Shown piece by piece: positions 18,207 through 28,290 of a DNA stretch of 64,000 bases. Position 1 is the stretch's first letter. Each line of letters starts with the position of its first letter. The DNA comes from Roseibium aggregatum. Its GTDB lineage: Bacteria > Pseudomonadota > Alphaproteobacteria > Rhizobiales > Stappiaceae. The notes below the pieces were generated by a model. That model had not been told where the DNA came from and made no database searches. It saw only the letters and a list, made by a program, of their open reading frames with translations. Where the stretch lies: the NCBI RefSeq assembly GCF_014692675.1, contig NZ_JABFCZ010000030.1, positions 1 to 64,000 of the forward strand. Direction: 5' to 3'. The position numbers and the translations under genes were made by a program.

Positions 18207-19163
18207 ATGTCCGACGTCTCCAGCAAGGACGCCAAGGGTCCCGACGCCCCTCCCGGTCTCGTCGCCCGGATCATCGACAGCGACATGTTCCACTCGTTCC
18301 TGCGCTCACGCATCACGGTGCTGGCCGCCATCGGCACGCTGATCCTGTTTTTCGTGGCGTTTTTCGCACCCCTGGTGGCGCCGCACGATCCTTTCGACCT
18401 GGCCTCGGTGTCCATCCTGGATGCCCGGGTGCCGCCGTTCTGGATGGAGTTCGCCGATCCGCGGTTTCCGCTCGGCACGGACGATCAGGGCCGGGATATC
18501 ATTTCCGCGATCTTCTACGGCATGCGGATCTCGCTGATCGTCGGCTTCTGCTCGGTGTTTCTGGCCGCCGCTCTCGGCATCACCCTCGGGCTGATCGCCG
18601 GCTACATGGGCGGCCGGGTAGATGCCGTCATCATGCGCATCGCCGATATCCAGCTCACCTTCCCGGCGATCCTGATCGCGCTTCTGGTCGATGGCGCCGT
18701 GCACGGCATATTCGGCACGCTCAACCGGGAGGTGTTTTCCTTCTGGATCCTGATCTTTTCCATCGCCCTGTCATTCTGGGTGCAATACGCGCGCACGGTC
18801 CGCGGCTCGACCATGGTGGAAAAGAACAAGGAATATGTGCAGGCCGCCCGGGTGATCGGAATTCCCTCCTCCACCATCATGATCCGCCACATCCTGCCCA
18901 ACGTCACCGGCCCGGTGCTGGTGATCGCGACCATCAACCTCGCGCTCGCCATCGTCACCGAGGCAACCCTGTCGTTCCTGGGCGTCGGCATGCCGCCGAC
19001 CCAACCCTCGCTCGGTACCCTGATCGCGATCGGCAACGACTTCCTCTATTCCGGCGAATGGTGGATCGCGATCTTCCCCGGCTTAGCGCTGGCGCTGCTC
19101 GTTCTCAACGTCAACCTGCTGGGCGACTGGCTGCGCGACGCGCTCAACCCGAAACTGCGGTGA
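18207..19163 (+). CDS. Peptide-type ABC transporter permease (DppC/OppC class)
   Basis: The 318-residue inner-membrane protein has the DppC-class layout: a cytoplasmic N-terminus, a first helix near residue 40 and PLGTDDQGRDIISAIFYGMRISL near residue 90. The EAA loop is KEYVQAARVIGIPSSTIMIRHILPN near 210. AAGGAGACC precedes the ATG. It is the second half of the translocation pore. Confidence 0.92.
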   Translation: MSDVSSKDAKGPDAPPGLVARIIDSDMFHSFLRSRITVLAAIGTLILFFVAFFAPLVAPHDPFDLASVSILDARVPPFWMEFADPRFPLGTDDQGRDIISAIFYGMRISLIVGFCSVFLAAALGITLGLIAGYMGGRVDAVIMRIADIQLTFPAILIALLVDGAVHGIFGTLNREVFSFWILIFSIALSFWVQYARTVRGSTMVEKNKEYVQAARVIGIPSSTIMIRHILPNVTGPVLVIATINLALAIVTEATLSFLGVGMPPTQPSLGTLIAIGNDFLYSGEWWIAIFPGLALALLVLNVNLLGDWLRDALNPKLR

Positions 19164-19167
19164 GGCC

Positions 19168-20889
<1,722 letters not shown>

Positions 20890-20918
20890 CCGGAACGTGG
20901 AATTCCGGCAAAGAAAAA

Positions 20919-20938
20919 GGAGGAGGCAAGCCTCCTCC
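20919..20938 (+). terminator. Possible terminator hairpin after the ABC importer operon
   Basis: A perfect stem of GGAGGAGG and CCTCCTCC with a CAAG loop lies 30 bases after the last stop. Only three T residues follow, so termination by this structure alone would be weak. Confidence 0.45.
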
Positions 20939-21072
20939 CGATTTCGCTGAAAAGATTCGAGGTCAATATGCCGGGCCCTCAAATCCCGCGGGCCAATCCA
21001 ATTTACAGGAAATATCATAGCCAATTTTAACGGGTTCGAAAAGTAGCCTGAAGCAAATTTCCGCCTGTACGC

Positions 21073-21088
21073 TGCGTAAATTTACGCA
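21073..21088. promoter_or_regulatory. Perfect 16-bp palindrome, candidate operator
   Basis: TGCGTAAA is directly followed by its reverse complement TTTACGCA. The symmetry without spacer and the location 350 bases before the dehydratase start fit a dimeric regulator site. No matching regulator gene is adjacent. Confidence 0.5.
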
Positions 21089-21136
21089 TCTTAACCAAAA
21101 CTAACCGCTTTGATTAACCAATACGATATGCTTATT

Positions 21137-21165
21137 TCAATTCATTAGATTCTCTAATGAATTGA
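21137..21165. promoter_or_regulatory. Perfect inverted repeat with 13-bp arms
   Basis: TCAATTCATTAGA at 21137-21149 and its exact reverse complement at 21153-21165 are separated by three bases. The arms are AT-rich and no T-run follows, so an operator is more likely than a terminator. It lies about 275 bases before the dehydratase ATG. Confidence 0.5.
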
Positions 21166-21438
21166 GGGTTTTACCGAGGGTATACGGTAATCCGATTCTC
21201 TCGCTCTGATTGTACTTTCTTCCTGCATTCTGGCCGGTTGCAAAGATTTCGATCAACTGCGCCTGAAATTTGCTCAATGGGGCGATTTCCGCCTGCCATC
21301 CGAAAATTCCTGACCGCGAACCGGAAACTCCGCGGCCGAAGAACATCTTCGCCGCAAACGCAGCTTTACAGAACGCTGTCCGGGTGATGTTAATCGGTTC
21401 AAACCGGCGCAGCCGGTCAAGAATGAGGGAGAGGCTTC

Positions 21439-23238
21439 ATGAGCGGTTCAAGACATCCACGCCTGAGATCCACCGCATGGTTCAACAACCCGGACAACCC
21501 GGGCATGACGGCCCTCTATATCGAACGTTACCTGAACTACGGCCTCACCCGCGAAGAACTGCAATCGGGAAAGCCGATTATCGGCATTGCCCAGACCGGT
21601 TCCGACCTGTCCCCCTGCAACCGCCATCACCTGGAACTGGCCAAGCGCGTGCGCGAGGGCATTCGCGAGGCAGGCGGCATCTGTTTCGAATTTCCGGTCC
21701 ATCCGATCCAGGAGACGGGCAAGCGACCGAACGCGGCGCTCGACCGGAATCTCGCCTATCTCGGCCTTGTGGAGCTTCTGTTCGGCTATCCGATCGACGG
21801 TGTGGTGCTGCCCATCGGCTGCGACAAGACAACCCCCGCCTGCCTGATGGCCGCGGCAACCGTCAATATTCCGGCGATCGCCCTGTCCGTCGGCCCGATG
21901 CTGAACGGCTGGCACAAGGGCGAGCGCACCGGGTCCGGCACTATCGTGTGGAAGGCCCGCGAAATGCTGGCCGCCGGGGAAATCGACTACGAGGGCTTCA
22001 TGGAGCTGGTGGCTTCCTCCGCCCCGTCCGTCGGCTATTGCAACACCATGGGCACGGCCACCACCATGAACTCGCTGGCTGAAGCGCTCGGCATGCAATT
22101 GCCGGGTTCCGCCGCGATCCCCGCTCCCTACCGGGAGCGCGGGCAGATTGCCTATGAGACCGGAAAACGCATCGTCGACATGGTGCACGAGGACATGAAA
22201 CCCTCCGACATCATGACCCGCGAAGCCTTCGAGAACGCCATCGTGGTCAATTCGGCCATCGGCGGCTCGACCAACGCGCCGATCCACCTCAATGCCATTG
22301 CCAGCCATCTCGGCGTACCGCTCGACAATGACGACTGGCAGGCGGTCGGTCACGAGATCCCGCTTCTGGTCAATCTCCAGCCGGCCGGCGACTATCTCGG
22401 CGAGGATTATCATCACGCCGGCGGCGTTCCTGCCGTCGTCAACGAACTGATGCGCGTCGGCAAGCTGCCCCATCCGGGTGCGAAGACGGTCAACGGCAGG
22501 TCCATCGGCGAGAACTGCGAGAATGCGGAAATCCTGATCCCCGACGTGATCCGCAGCTACGACGCCCCGTTGAAGGAAAATGCCGGCTTTTTGAACCTGA
22601 AGGGCAATCTGTTCGACAGCGCTATCATGAAGACCAGCGTGATCTCCGACGAGTTCCGCGAGCGCTATCTGTCCAATCCGGACGACCCGGATGCCTTCGA
22701 GGGCCGGGCGATCGTGTTCGAAGGGCCCGAGGACTACCACGACAACATCGACGATCCGGACCTCAATATCGACGAGAACTGCATGCTCTTCATCCGCGGC
22801 ACCGGTCCGATCGGCTATCCGGGCGGAGCGGAAGTGGTCAACATGCAGCCGCCTGCGGCGCTTCTCAAAAAGGGCATTCATTCGCTGCCGTGCATCGGCG
22901 ACGGCCGCCAGTCGGGCACGTCCGGATCCCCGTCGATCCTGAATGCGTCGCCGGAAGCGGCCGCCATGGGCGGGCTGGCCCTGATCCAGACGGGTGACAT
23001 GGTGCGGATCGATCTTGGCAAGGGAACCGCCGATATCCTGATTTCGGACGCAGAACTTGCCAAACGGCGCTCGGATCTGGAAGCCGAAGGCGGTTTTGCC
23101 TATGCTGACCATCAGACGCCCTGGCAGGAAATCCAGCGCGGCATGGTCGATCAGTTCGACAAGGGCATGGTGCTGAAGCCCGCCGTCAAATACCAGGATG
23201 TGGCACACACGAAAGGCCTGCCAAGGGACAACCACTAG
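21439..23238 (+). CDS. IlvD/Edd-family aldonate dehydratase, XylD (D-xylonate dehydratase) type
   Basis: The 599-residue protein belongs to the IlvD/Edd family and resembles Caulobacter D-xylonate dehydratase along its whole length, including the [21 protein letters not shown] start and the [16 protein letters not shown] segment. Family cysteines for the Fe-S cluster are in [16 protein letters not shown] and [13 protein letters not shown]. It would dehydrate an aldonic acid such as xylonate or arabinonate to a 2-keto-3-deoxy acid. It is followed by a PEP mutase/isocitrate-lyase-like gene, a GNAT gene and a DenD-type dehydrogenase, pointing to sugar-acid catabolism. The exact stereochemistry is not predictable. 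Confidence 0.88.
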   Translation: MSGSRHPRLRSTAWFNNPDNPGMTALYIERYLNYGLTREELQSGKPIIGIAQTGSDLSPCNRHHLELAKRVREGIREAGGICFEFPVHPIQETGKRPNAALDRNLAYLGLVELLFGYPIDGVVLPIGCDKTTPACLMAAATVNIPAIALSVGPMLNGWHKGERTGSGTIVWKAREMLAAGEIDYEGFMELVASSAPSVGYCNTMGTATTMNSLAEALGMQLPGSAAIPAPYRERGQIAYETGKRIVDMVHEDMKPSDIMTREAFENAIVVNSAIGGSTNAPIHLNAIASHLGVPLDNDDWQAVGHEIPLLVNLQPAGDYLGEDYHHAGGVPAVVNELMRVGKLPHPGAKTVNGRSIGENCENAEILIPDVIRSYDAPLKENAGFLNLKGNLFDSAIMKTSVISDEFRERYLSNPDDPDAFEGRAIVFEGPEDYHDNIDDPDLNIDENCMLFIRGTGPIGYPGGAEVVNMQPPAALLKKGIHSLPCIGDGRQSGTSGSPSILNASPEAAAMGGLALIQTGDMVRIDLGKGTADILISDAELAKRRSDLEAEGGFAYADHQTPWQEIQRGMVDQFDKGMVLKPAVKYQDVAHTKGLPRDNH

Positions 23239-23258
23239 TATACAATTGGGGTCAGACA

Positions 23259-23276
23259 ACCGGAAGACTTTCCGGT
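23259..23276. promoter_or_regulatory. Short inverted repeat between the dehydratase and the lyase-like gene
   Basis: ACCGGAA and TTCCGGT are separated by GACT in the 75-base gap between two co-oriented genes. It could be an operator, a weak terminator or an mRNA processing hairpin. Confidence 0.35.
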
Positions 23277-23313
23277 ACCAGGCTAATTTGTAACTACAGC
23301 CTAGAGGTTTCCC

Positions 23314-24147
23314 ATGCAGACGATCGAGGACCGCCGTACCCGTTTCAAGGCGCTTCATGCCGAGCGCAGGGCCTTTCTCATGCCGAACCCTTACAATATC
23401 GGCACGACCCGCATTCTGGAGGGCCTGCGCTTCGAGGCGCTGGCGACGACAAGCGCGGGCTTTGCCTTCACGCACGGGCTGAAGGATGCGGAAGGACTGA
23501 TCACCCGCGACATGGCGCTGACCCATGCCCAGACCATCGTCGGCGCGACTACGCTGCCGGTGAGCGGAGATATGGAAAACGGCTTCGGCGACAGTCCGGA
23601 AGAGGTCGTCGAAACCATCCGCGGCGCCATCGACGTGGGCCTAAGCGGCTGTTCGATCGAGGATTTCTCGCCCGATCCGCTCAATCCCTACTACGAATTC
23701 GACCTGGCGGTGGAGCGGGTCAAGGCCGCGATCGACGCACGGAACCGTCTTGCGCCGGATTTCGTCCTGACCGCCCGCAGCGAGGCACCGGTCCGGACGG
23801 AAGAAAATCTCAGGGAAACGATCAAGCGGCTTCAGGCCTTTGCCGATGCCGGCGCCGATTGCGTCTATGCCCCCGGCCTCGTCGAGAAGCAGCATATCGA
23901 AACCGTGCTCGCGGAGGTCCCGGCTCCGCTCAACGTCCTGGCCGGGCGGAAACATTTTCACCTGACCCGAAAGGAACTGGAGGACATGGGCGTTGCCCGG
24001 GTCTCCATCGGCAGCGGCCTTGCCCGCATCGCCTTCGGCGCCTTTACCGCAGCCGCGGAAAGCCTGAAGGACAGCGGCAGTTTCGGGTGTTTCGACCGGG
24101 AGGAAGGGATGGAGGACTTCGACCTGTTCATGAAAGGTCGTTTGTGA
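23314..24147 (+). CDS. PEP mutase/isocitrate lyase superfamily protein
   Basis: The 277-residue protein has the PEP mutase/isocitrate lyase barrel. MPNPYNIGTTRIL near residue 22 corresponds to the usual MPNAWD start, SGDMENGFGD near 87 holds the metal-binding acidic residues, and GCSIEDFS near 112 is the ExD-type motif. The KKCGH loop of true isocitrate and methylisocitrate lyases is absent, so it is more likely a C-C or C-P lyase/mutase-like enzyme acting on an oxaloacetate-like compound. Its stop overlaps the GTG of the next gene. The cluster context suggests cleavage of a sugar-acid breakdown product. Confidence 0.83.
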   Translation: MQTIEDRRTRFKALHAERRAFLMPNPYNIGTTRILEGLRFEALATTSAGFAFTHGLKDAEGLITRDMALTHAQTIVGATTLPVSGDMENGFGDSPEEVVETIRGAIDVGLSGCSIEDFSPDPLNPYYEFDLAVERVKAAIDARNRLAPDFVLTARSEAPVRTEENLRETIKRLQAFADAGADCVYAPGLVEKQHIETVLAEVPAPLNVLAGRKHFHLTRKELEDMGVARVSIGSGLARIAFGAFTAAAESLKDSGSFGCFDREEGMEDFDLFMKGRL

Positions 24148-24632
24148 TCCTGCCTTCCGAGCCGGCACCAAGACCGGCCGTTCCGGAAGATGCCCCGCAC
24201 CTGCTCAGTCTTGCCGAGCGGGCCTATTCGCCATGGATCGAGGTGATCGGCGCCGTTCCCCTGCCCATGACCGCCGATTACGCTGCCTTCATCGCAGACC
24301 ACGAAGCGTGGGTGACCGGCCCTGAAGATGCGCCGACGGGATCGCTCGTTTTGGTCAGGGAACCTGACCACCTGCTGTTATGGAGCATCGCCGTCGACCC
24401 TTCCGCCAAGGGGACGGGGCTTGGCAATTTTCTTCTGGATTTCACGCTCAAACGGGCAGAGGAGCTGGGTCTGCCGGAGGTACGGCTGTTCACCAACGTG
24501 CTGATGGACACCAATCGCGCCTGGTATGCCCGCCACGGCTTCCGCGAAACCGGCCGCAAGCAGATCGACGACAAGCATGTGGTCTACATGGCGCGGCCGG
24601 TCGGTTCGGGCACAGAACACAATCCCCTCTGA
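24144..24632 (+). CDS. GNAT-family N-acetyltransferase
   Basis: The 162-residue protein is a GNAT acetyltransferase. The acetyl-CoA loop VDPSAKGTGLGNFLLDFTLKRAEELG is near residue 85, and NRAWYARHGFRETGR near 125 is the typical C-terminal strand pair. The start is GTG at 24144, overlapping the upstream stop as GTGA with AAAGG seven bases before. The longer frame from 23859 runs through the lyase-like gene and is not real. The acceptor substrate is unknown; tight coupling suggests a job in the same pathway or protein acetylation. Confidence 0.85.
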   Translation: MILPSEPAPRPAVPEDAPHLLSLAERAYSPWIEVIGAVPLPMTADYAAFIADHEAWVTGPEDAPTGSLVLVREPDHLLLWSIAVDPSAKGTGLGNFLLDFTLKRAEELGLPEVRLFTNVLMDTNRAWYARHGFRETGRKQIDDKHVVYMARPVGSGTEHNPL

Positions 24633-24699
24633 CCGGCCTTTCCGGCACAGTCGGGCCGAATTAATCTGAGAGAAAATCGAAAATCCGGGAGGGATTGGA

Positions 24700-25677
24700 A
24701 TGGTCAAGGTTCTGGTGATCGGTGCGGCCGGAATGATCGGGCGCAAACTCGTCGACCGGCTGGTTAAAGAGCAAAACCTGGGCGGACGGGAGATCGGCGA
24801 GCTCCTTTTGGCCGATGTCGTCGCCCCGTCCGTTCCGTCCGGAGCGCCCTGTCCCGTCGAGACGACGGCCTGCGACTTTTCCCTGCCCGGACAGGCAGAG
24901 GCCCTGATCGCCAAACGGCCGGAAATCATCTTTCATCTTGCGGCCATCGTTTCCGGCGAGGCGGAAGCCGATTTCGAAAAGGGCTACCGGATCAACCTGC
25001 ACGGAACGCAACGGCTGTTCGAGGCGATCCGGCTTGCGGGAGACGGCTACTGCCCGCGCGTGGTGTTCACGTCCTCCATCGCGGTCTTCGGCGCGCCGTT
25101 CCCGGACCCGATCCCGGACGAGTTCCACCTGACCCCGCTCACCTCCTACGGCACGCAAAAGGCGATCGGCGAGCTGCTGCTGGCCGATCTCACCCGCCGC
25201 GGCATGATGAACGGGATCGGCATTCGCCTGCCGACCGTTGTGGTGCGGCCCGGAAAGCCCAATGCCGCCGCCTCAGGGTTCTTTTCCGGCATCATCCGCG
25301 AACCGCTGAACGGTCAGGAGGCGCAGCTTCCGGTCGGTGACGACGTGCTGCACTGGATGGCGAGCCCGCGTGCCTCGGTCGGCTTTCTGATCCATGCCGC
25401 CAACATGGACGGTGAAAAGATCGGCCCGCGCCGCAGCCTGACCATGCCCGGCCTGCCGGTCACCGTGGGCGAGGAAATCGACTCCCTGCGCCGGATCGGC
25501 GGCGAAGAACGCGTGAAGCTGATCCGTCGCGAACCGGACGAAACGGTGCAGCGGATCGTTGCCGGCTGGCCGCGCCAGTTCGATGCCGCCCGCGCTAAGA
25601 GCCTTGGGTTTCAGGCCGATACCTCGTTCGATGAGATCGTGCGCATCTACATCGAGGAAGAAGGCATCAACCTCTAA
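24700..25677 (+). CDS. DenD-like NAD-dependent dehydrogenase (SDR extended)
   Basis: The 325-residue protein is an extended short-chain dehydrogenase with GAAGMIG near residue 8 and the YxxxK pair in SYGTQKAIGELLL near 150. The IVSGEAEADFEKGYRINL and RPGKPNAAASGFFSGIIREPL segments match D-erythronate dehydrogenase (DenD), which oxidises D-erythronate at C2. The partner genes otnK, otnC and otnI are not in the window, so the true substrate may be another aldonate. A GGAGGGATTGGA ribosome binding site precedes the ATG. Its stop lies three bases from the convergent MerR-citrate synthase gene. Confidence 0.85.
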   Translation: MVKVLVIGAAGMIGRKLVDRLVKEQNLGGREIGELLLADVVAPSVPSGAPCPVETTACDFSLPGQAEALIAKRPEIIFHLAAIVSGEAEADFEKGYRINLHGTQRLFEAIRLAGDGYCPRVVFTSSIAVFGAPFPDPIPDEFHLTPLTSYGTQKAIGELLLADLTRRGMMNGIGIRLPTVVVRPGKPNAAASGFFSGIIREPLNGQEAQLPVGDDVLHWMASPRASVGFLIHAANMDGEKIGPRRSLTMPGLPVTVGEEIDSLRRIGGEERVKLIRREPDETVQRIVAGWPRQFDAARAKSLGFQADTSFDEIVRIYIEEEGINL

Positions 25678-25680
25678 CGC

Positions 25681-26850
25681 CTAGGAAGGCCTCTCGCCGA
25701 CATAGGCCGCCCGGGGCCGGATCTGTTCGGGGATCCGGTACTGTTCCAGGGCATGGGCGATCCAGCCGACGATACGGCCGCCGCAGAACAGAAGCTTCCC
25801 GGCGCCTTCGGGAAGGGAAAACGCTTTCTGTGCTGCGGCCAGAGCGAAATCGATGTTGGGTTTCAGGCCGTAAAACTCGTTGCCGGCATCAATGACGGAC
25901 GGCAGCAGATCGACGAAGGGTGTGCCGCCCGCCTGTTCCTTTAGGATCGCCAGCAGGCACTCCGCGCGCGGGTCCGGGCCGGAATAGACCGTGTGGCCGA
26001 AACCGGGCAGCGGTTCGCCCCGCGCCAGCCGTCCGCCGATTACACGGTCGACATCTTCAGGCTCATCGATTTCCTCAAGCCAGGCCGACACCCGGTCGGA
26101 GGCCGCCCCGTGGCGCGGGCCGGAAAAGGCACCGAGACCCGACAGAAGCGTGGCATGGAGCGGCGCGCGGGTGGAGGCGGCACAGCGCGCGGCAAAGGCG
26201 CTGGTGTTGAGTTCATGATCGGCGACGAGCACCAAAGCCGCCCGCAGGACCGGCGCCACGGACGGCTCCACGGTCCAGGCCTTCGTAAATTGCTCATGAA
26301 CCGGATCGGCACTCGGGTCCGTGTCCAGAAGCGCGGCGACGCCATAGCGCAGCAGGTCCGCGCCTTTTTCCGCAAGCAGAACCGGCGACAAGGTATAGGC
26401 CGCCCGGTCCTGCGCTGGCCAGGCGGCAACCGCCATCATCAGCCGGTCGATCGGCCCAAGCGCCGGGTCCGCCGCCGGAGGCGGCGCGGGTACCTTGCCG
26501 GCGAAGGGATCGGTATCGCAATCCCACAACAGGGTCGCCACCGCCTCCAGGGTCGAGGACCGGGCAAGACCGGTGGCCGAATGGCCACGGTAGTACGGAC
26601 CGCCGTCCGCGATCAGGGTCAGCCGGGTTTCCAGCACTTCGTCGCCGGACAAGGGGCGGGAGCCGCCCTCGCCCGGCCCATCCTTTCGCCCCTGCAGCCG
26701 GCGCACATCCGAGGCGTCGTAGCGGCGCTGCTTGCCGGGGCCGGGGATGGAACGGATCAGCCCGCGGCTGACATAGGCGTAAAGCGTCTGGGGACGCACG
26801 CCGAGCTCAGTTGCCGCTTCCGAAGCGGAGAGATAGATCGGTGTCGACAT
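25681..26850 (-). CDS. Citrate synthase-like protein fused to an N-terminal MerR-type DNA-binding domain
   Basis: The 389-residue protein begins with a MerR/excisionase-like helix-turn-helix (residues 1-55: YLSASEAATELGVRPQTLYAYVSRGLI, then a KQRRYDASDVRRL wing). A citrate synthase fold fills about residues 75-385. Active-site counterparts are visible: GPRHGAAS, GFGHTVYSGPDPRA and NIDF with the aspartate kept. The ATG at 26850 starts directly at the conserved domain; the frame is open to 27102 across the divergent gene. It probably senses a citrate-synthase-type ligand and controls the divergent paralogue at 26929. Whether it also catalyses is open. Confidence 0.87.
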   Translation of the reverse strand: MSTPIYLSASEAATELGVRPQTLYAYVSRGLIRSIPGPGKQRRYDASDVRRLQGRKDGPGEGGSRPLSGDEVLETRLTLIADGGPYYRGHSATGLARSSTLEAVATLLWDCDTDPFAGKVPAPPPAADPALGPIDRLMMAVAAWPAQDRAAYTLSPVLLAEKGADLLRYGVAALLDTDPSADPVHEQFTKAWTVEPSVAPVLRAALVLVADHELNTSAFAARCAASTRAPLHATLLSGLGAFSGPRHGAASDRVSAWLEEIDEPEDVDRVIGGRLARGEPLPGFGHTVYSGPDPRAECLLAILKEQAGGTPFVDLLPSVIDAGNEFYGLKPNIDFALAAAQKAFSLPEGAGKLLFCGGRIVGWIAHALEQYRIPEQIRPRAAYVGERPS

Positions 26851-26873
26851 ATATTGATTGTATTTATCAATAT
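26851..26873. promoter_or_regulatory. Candidate operator of the MerR-citrate synthase fusion
   Basis: ATATTGAT and ATCAATAT are separated by seven bases immediately upstream of the fusion gene start, in the 78-base divergent interval. A further ATATTGAC follows at 26870-26877. The position suits autorepression and control of the citrate synthase at 26929. Confidence 0.5.
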
Positions 26874-26928
26874 TGACGATATCAAGCTCTCCGATTTGAG
26901 TGTCGCCATCCGAAAGAAGGAGACCGAC

Positions 26929-28029
26929 ATGACCCACGCCATCAAACCCGCCGATCTCGTGCCCGATGCCGGCCTGGAAGGCATCGTCGTCGCGGACACC
27001 GTGCTGAGCGACGTCGACGGCCAGAACGGAGAGCTGGTTCTTCGCGGCAGACGGATCGAGGATCTTGCCGGCCGCATGCCGTTCGAGGATGCCGTCCGGC
27101 ACCTTTGGGGCGATCTTGTTCCCACCTCCGGGCCGGATCTGAAGGAAACCTTCGCCCAGGCGAGGCGCATGGCAACAGCCGCCCTGCCCGCCATGGAGAA
27201 GGCCCCGGCCGGCATCGGCGTCTACAACCGCATGCGGCTCGGGATATGCGCCCTGCCGGAGGATACGGGCCTGACGGAAGCGGAACTGATCTCCGGCGCC
27301 CTCCCCGTTCTTCTGGCATCGGCCGCACGCCTGGAGGCCGGTGACATCCCGATTAGCCCCGATCCGACGCTCTCCTCGGCAGAGGACCTCTTACGCATGC
27401 TGGCCGGCATGCGGCCGCTCGCCTATGCGGTCAATGCACTCGACCGGTATCTGGTCACGATCCTCGATCACGGTCTCAACGCCTCCACCTTCACCGCGCG
27501 GGTGATCGCCTCGACCCGGGCCGGCATGCGTGATTCCGTCATCGGGGCCATGGGCGCCCTGAAAGGCCCGCTTCACGGCGGTGCGCCGGGCCCGGTGCTC
27601 GACATGCTCGACGCGGTCGGAACGCCGGACAATGCGGAAAGCTGGATCGCGGCGGAAATCGAGCGCGGCGAACGGCTGATGGGCTTCGGCCACCGGGTCT
27701 ACCGCACCCGCGATCCCCGCGCCGATGTCTTGAAGAACGGCCTTGCCGACCTGCCCAGGGGCGACCCGCGGCTGGCTCTTGCCGAAGCGGTCGAAAGAGA
27801 AGCGCTTTCCGCCCTTGCCCGCGCCAAACCGGACCGGAAGCTCGACACCAATGTGGAGTTCTACACCGCCGTCCTGCTCGATGCGGTCGGCATCGACCGC
27901 AGCCTGTTCACCCCGCTCTTCGCCACCGGCCGTACTCCCGGCTGGTGCGCCCATGTGGTGGAACAGCAGGCAACCGGCAAACTGATCCGGCCCGCGTCGC
28001 GCTATGTCGGGCCAGCTGTTACCGGCTGA
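26929..28029 (+). CDS. Citrate synthase paralogue with Asp-to-Glu active-site change
   Basis: The 366-residue protein is a short citrate synthase-family enzyme. DHGLNASTFTARV, GPLHGGAPG near residue 217 and MGFGHRVYRTRDPRAD near 250 supply the two catalytic histidines. The third catalytic residue, aspartate in the usual NVDFY motif, is glutamate here (NVEFY near residue 310). The enzyme may use another acyl-CoA or keto acid, as 2-methylcitrate synthases do, or have altered turnover. The ATG at 26929 follows AAGGAGACCGAC. The divergent fused paralogue is the likely regulator. A terminator lies at 28247-28280. Confidence 0.86.
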   Translation: MTHAIKPADLVPDAGLEGIVVADTVLSDVDGQNGELVLRGRRIEDLAGRMPFEDAVRHLWGDLVPTSGPDLKETFAQARRMATAALPAMEKAPAGIGVYNRMRLGICALPEDTGLTEAELISGALPVLLASAARLEAGDIPISPDPTLSSAEDLLRMLAGMRPLAYAVNALDRYLVTILDHGLNASTFTARVIASTRAGMRDSVIGAMGALKGPLHGGAPGPVLDMLDAVGTPDNAESWIAAEIERGERLMGFGHRVYRTRDPRADVLKNGLADLPRGDPRLALAEAVEREALSALARAKPDRKLDTNVEFYTAVLLDAVGIDRSLFTPLFATGRTPGWCAHVVEQQATGKLIRPASRYVGPAVTG

Positions 28030-28041
28030 CGGCAAAAGAAA

Positions 28042-28068
28042 AAGGCCGGAGCACGATGCCCCGGCCTT
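28042..28068. terminator. Hairpin after the citrate synthase gene
   Basis: AAGGCCGG and CCGGCCTT form an eight-base-pair stem thirteen bases after the stop codon. Only a short T-poor sequence follows, so it may act as a weak terminator or 3' stabiliser. Confidence 0.45.
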
Positions 28069-28091
28069 AGCTTCATTACAAATCTCGATTT

Positions 28092-28223
28092 CGTCATCCC
28101 GGCCGGAGCGCACGCGGAGAGCCGGGACCGGAGAGCCAAAGTCTTCGCGAGATCAACTCTACCAAGTTCGTCAGGCTTCTGCCTCGCCGGCCCCGGGTCT
28201 CACTGTGTTCGCCCGGGGTGACG
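28092..28223. repeat. 132-base intergenic inverted-repeat element (REP/MITE-like)
   Basis: CGTCATCCCGG at the left end matches CCGGGGTGACG at the right end as an inverted repeat with one mismatch. Inside, GAGCCGGGACC and GGCCCCGGGTCTC pair in the same sense. GTCATCCCGG...CCGGGNTGAC ends are typical of short dispersed intergenic repeats in alphaproteobacterial chromosomes. No second copy was noticed in this window. Confidence 0.5.
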
Positions 28224-28246
28224 ATGGATGGTTTGGCTGGCAATCA

Positions 28247-28280
28247 GAGGCCGGGGCGCAATGCCCCGTCCTCTTTTTTT
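28247..28280. terminator. Rho-independent terminator
   Basis: GAGGCCGGGGC pairs with GCCCCGTCCTC across a five-base loop and is followed by seven T residues on the plus strand. It should stop plus-strand transcripts from the citrate synthase side before they enter the convergent TRAP operon. Confidence 0.8.
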
Positions 28281-28290
28281 CGGACCTAGC

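Larger units (their letters stand above)
20939..21438. other. 500-base upstream region of the dehydratase cluster, AT-rich, with two perfect dyads
   Basis: No credible gene is visible here; a 69-codon minus-strand frame (21137-21346) has no start signal or family. The middle is clearly richer in A and T than the flanking genes. It holds two perfect palindromes (21073-21088 and 21137-21165), listed separately. A GGGAGAGGCTTC ribosome binding site closes the region before the ATG at 21439. The length suggests a long leader or several regulator sites. Confidence 0.6.

Noticed and set aside
25993-28029. 678-residue extended citrate synthase
   Set aside because: The upstream part is antisense to the MerR-citrate synthase gene; the ATG at 26929 has an AAGGAG site and the family N-terminus.
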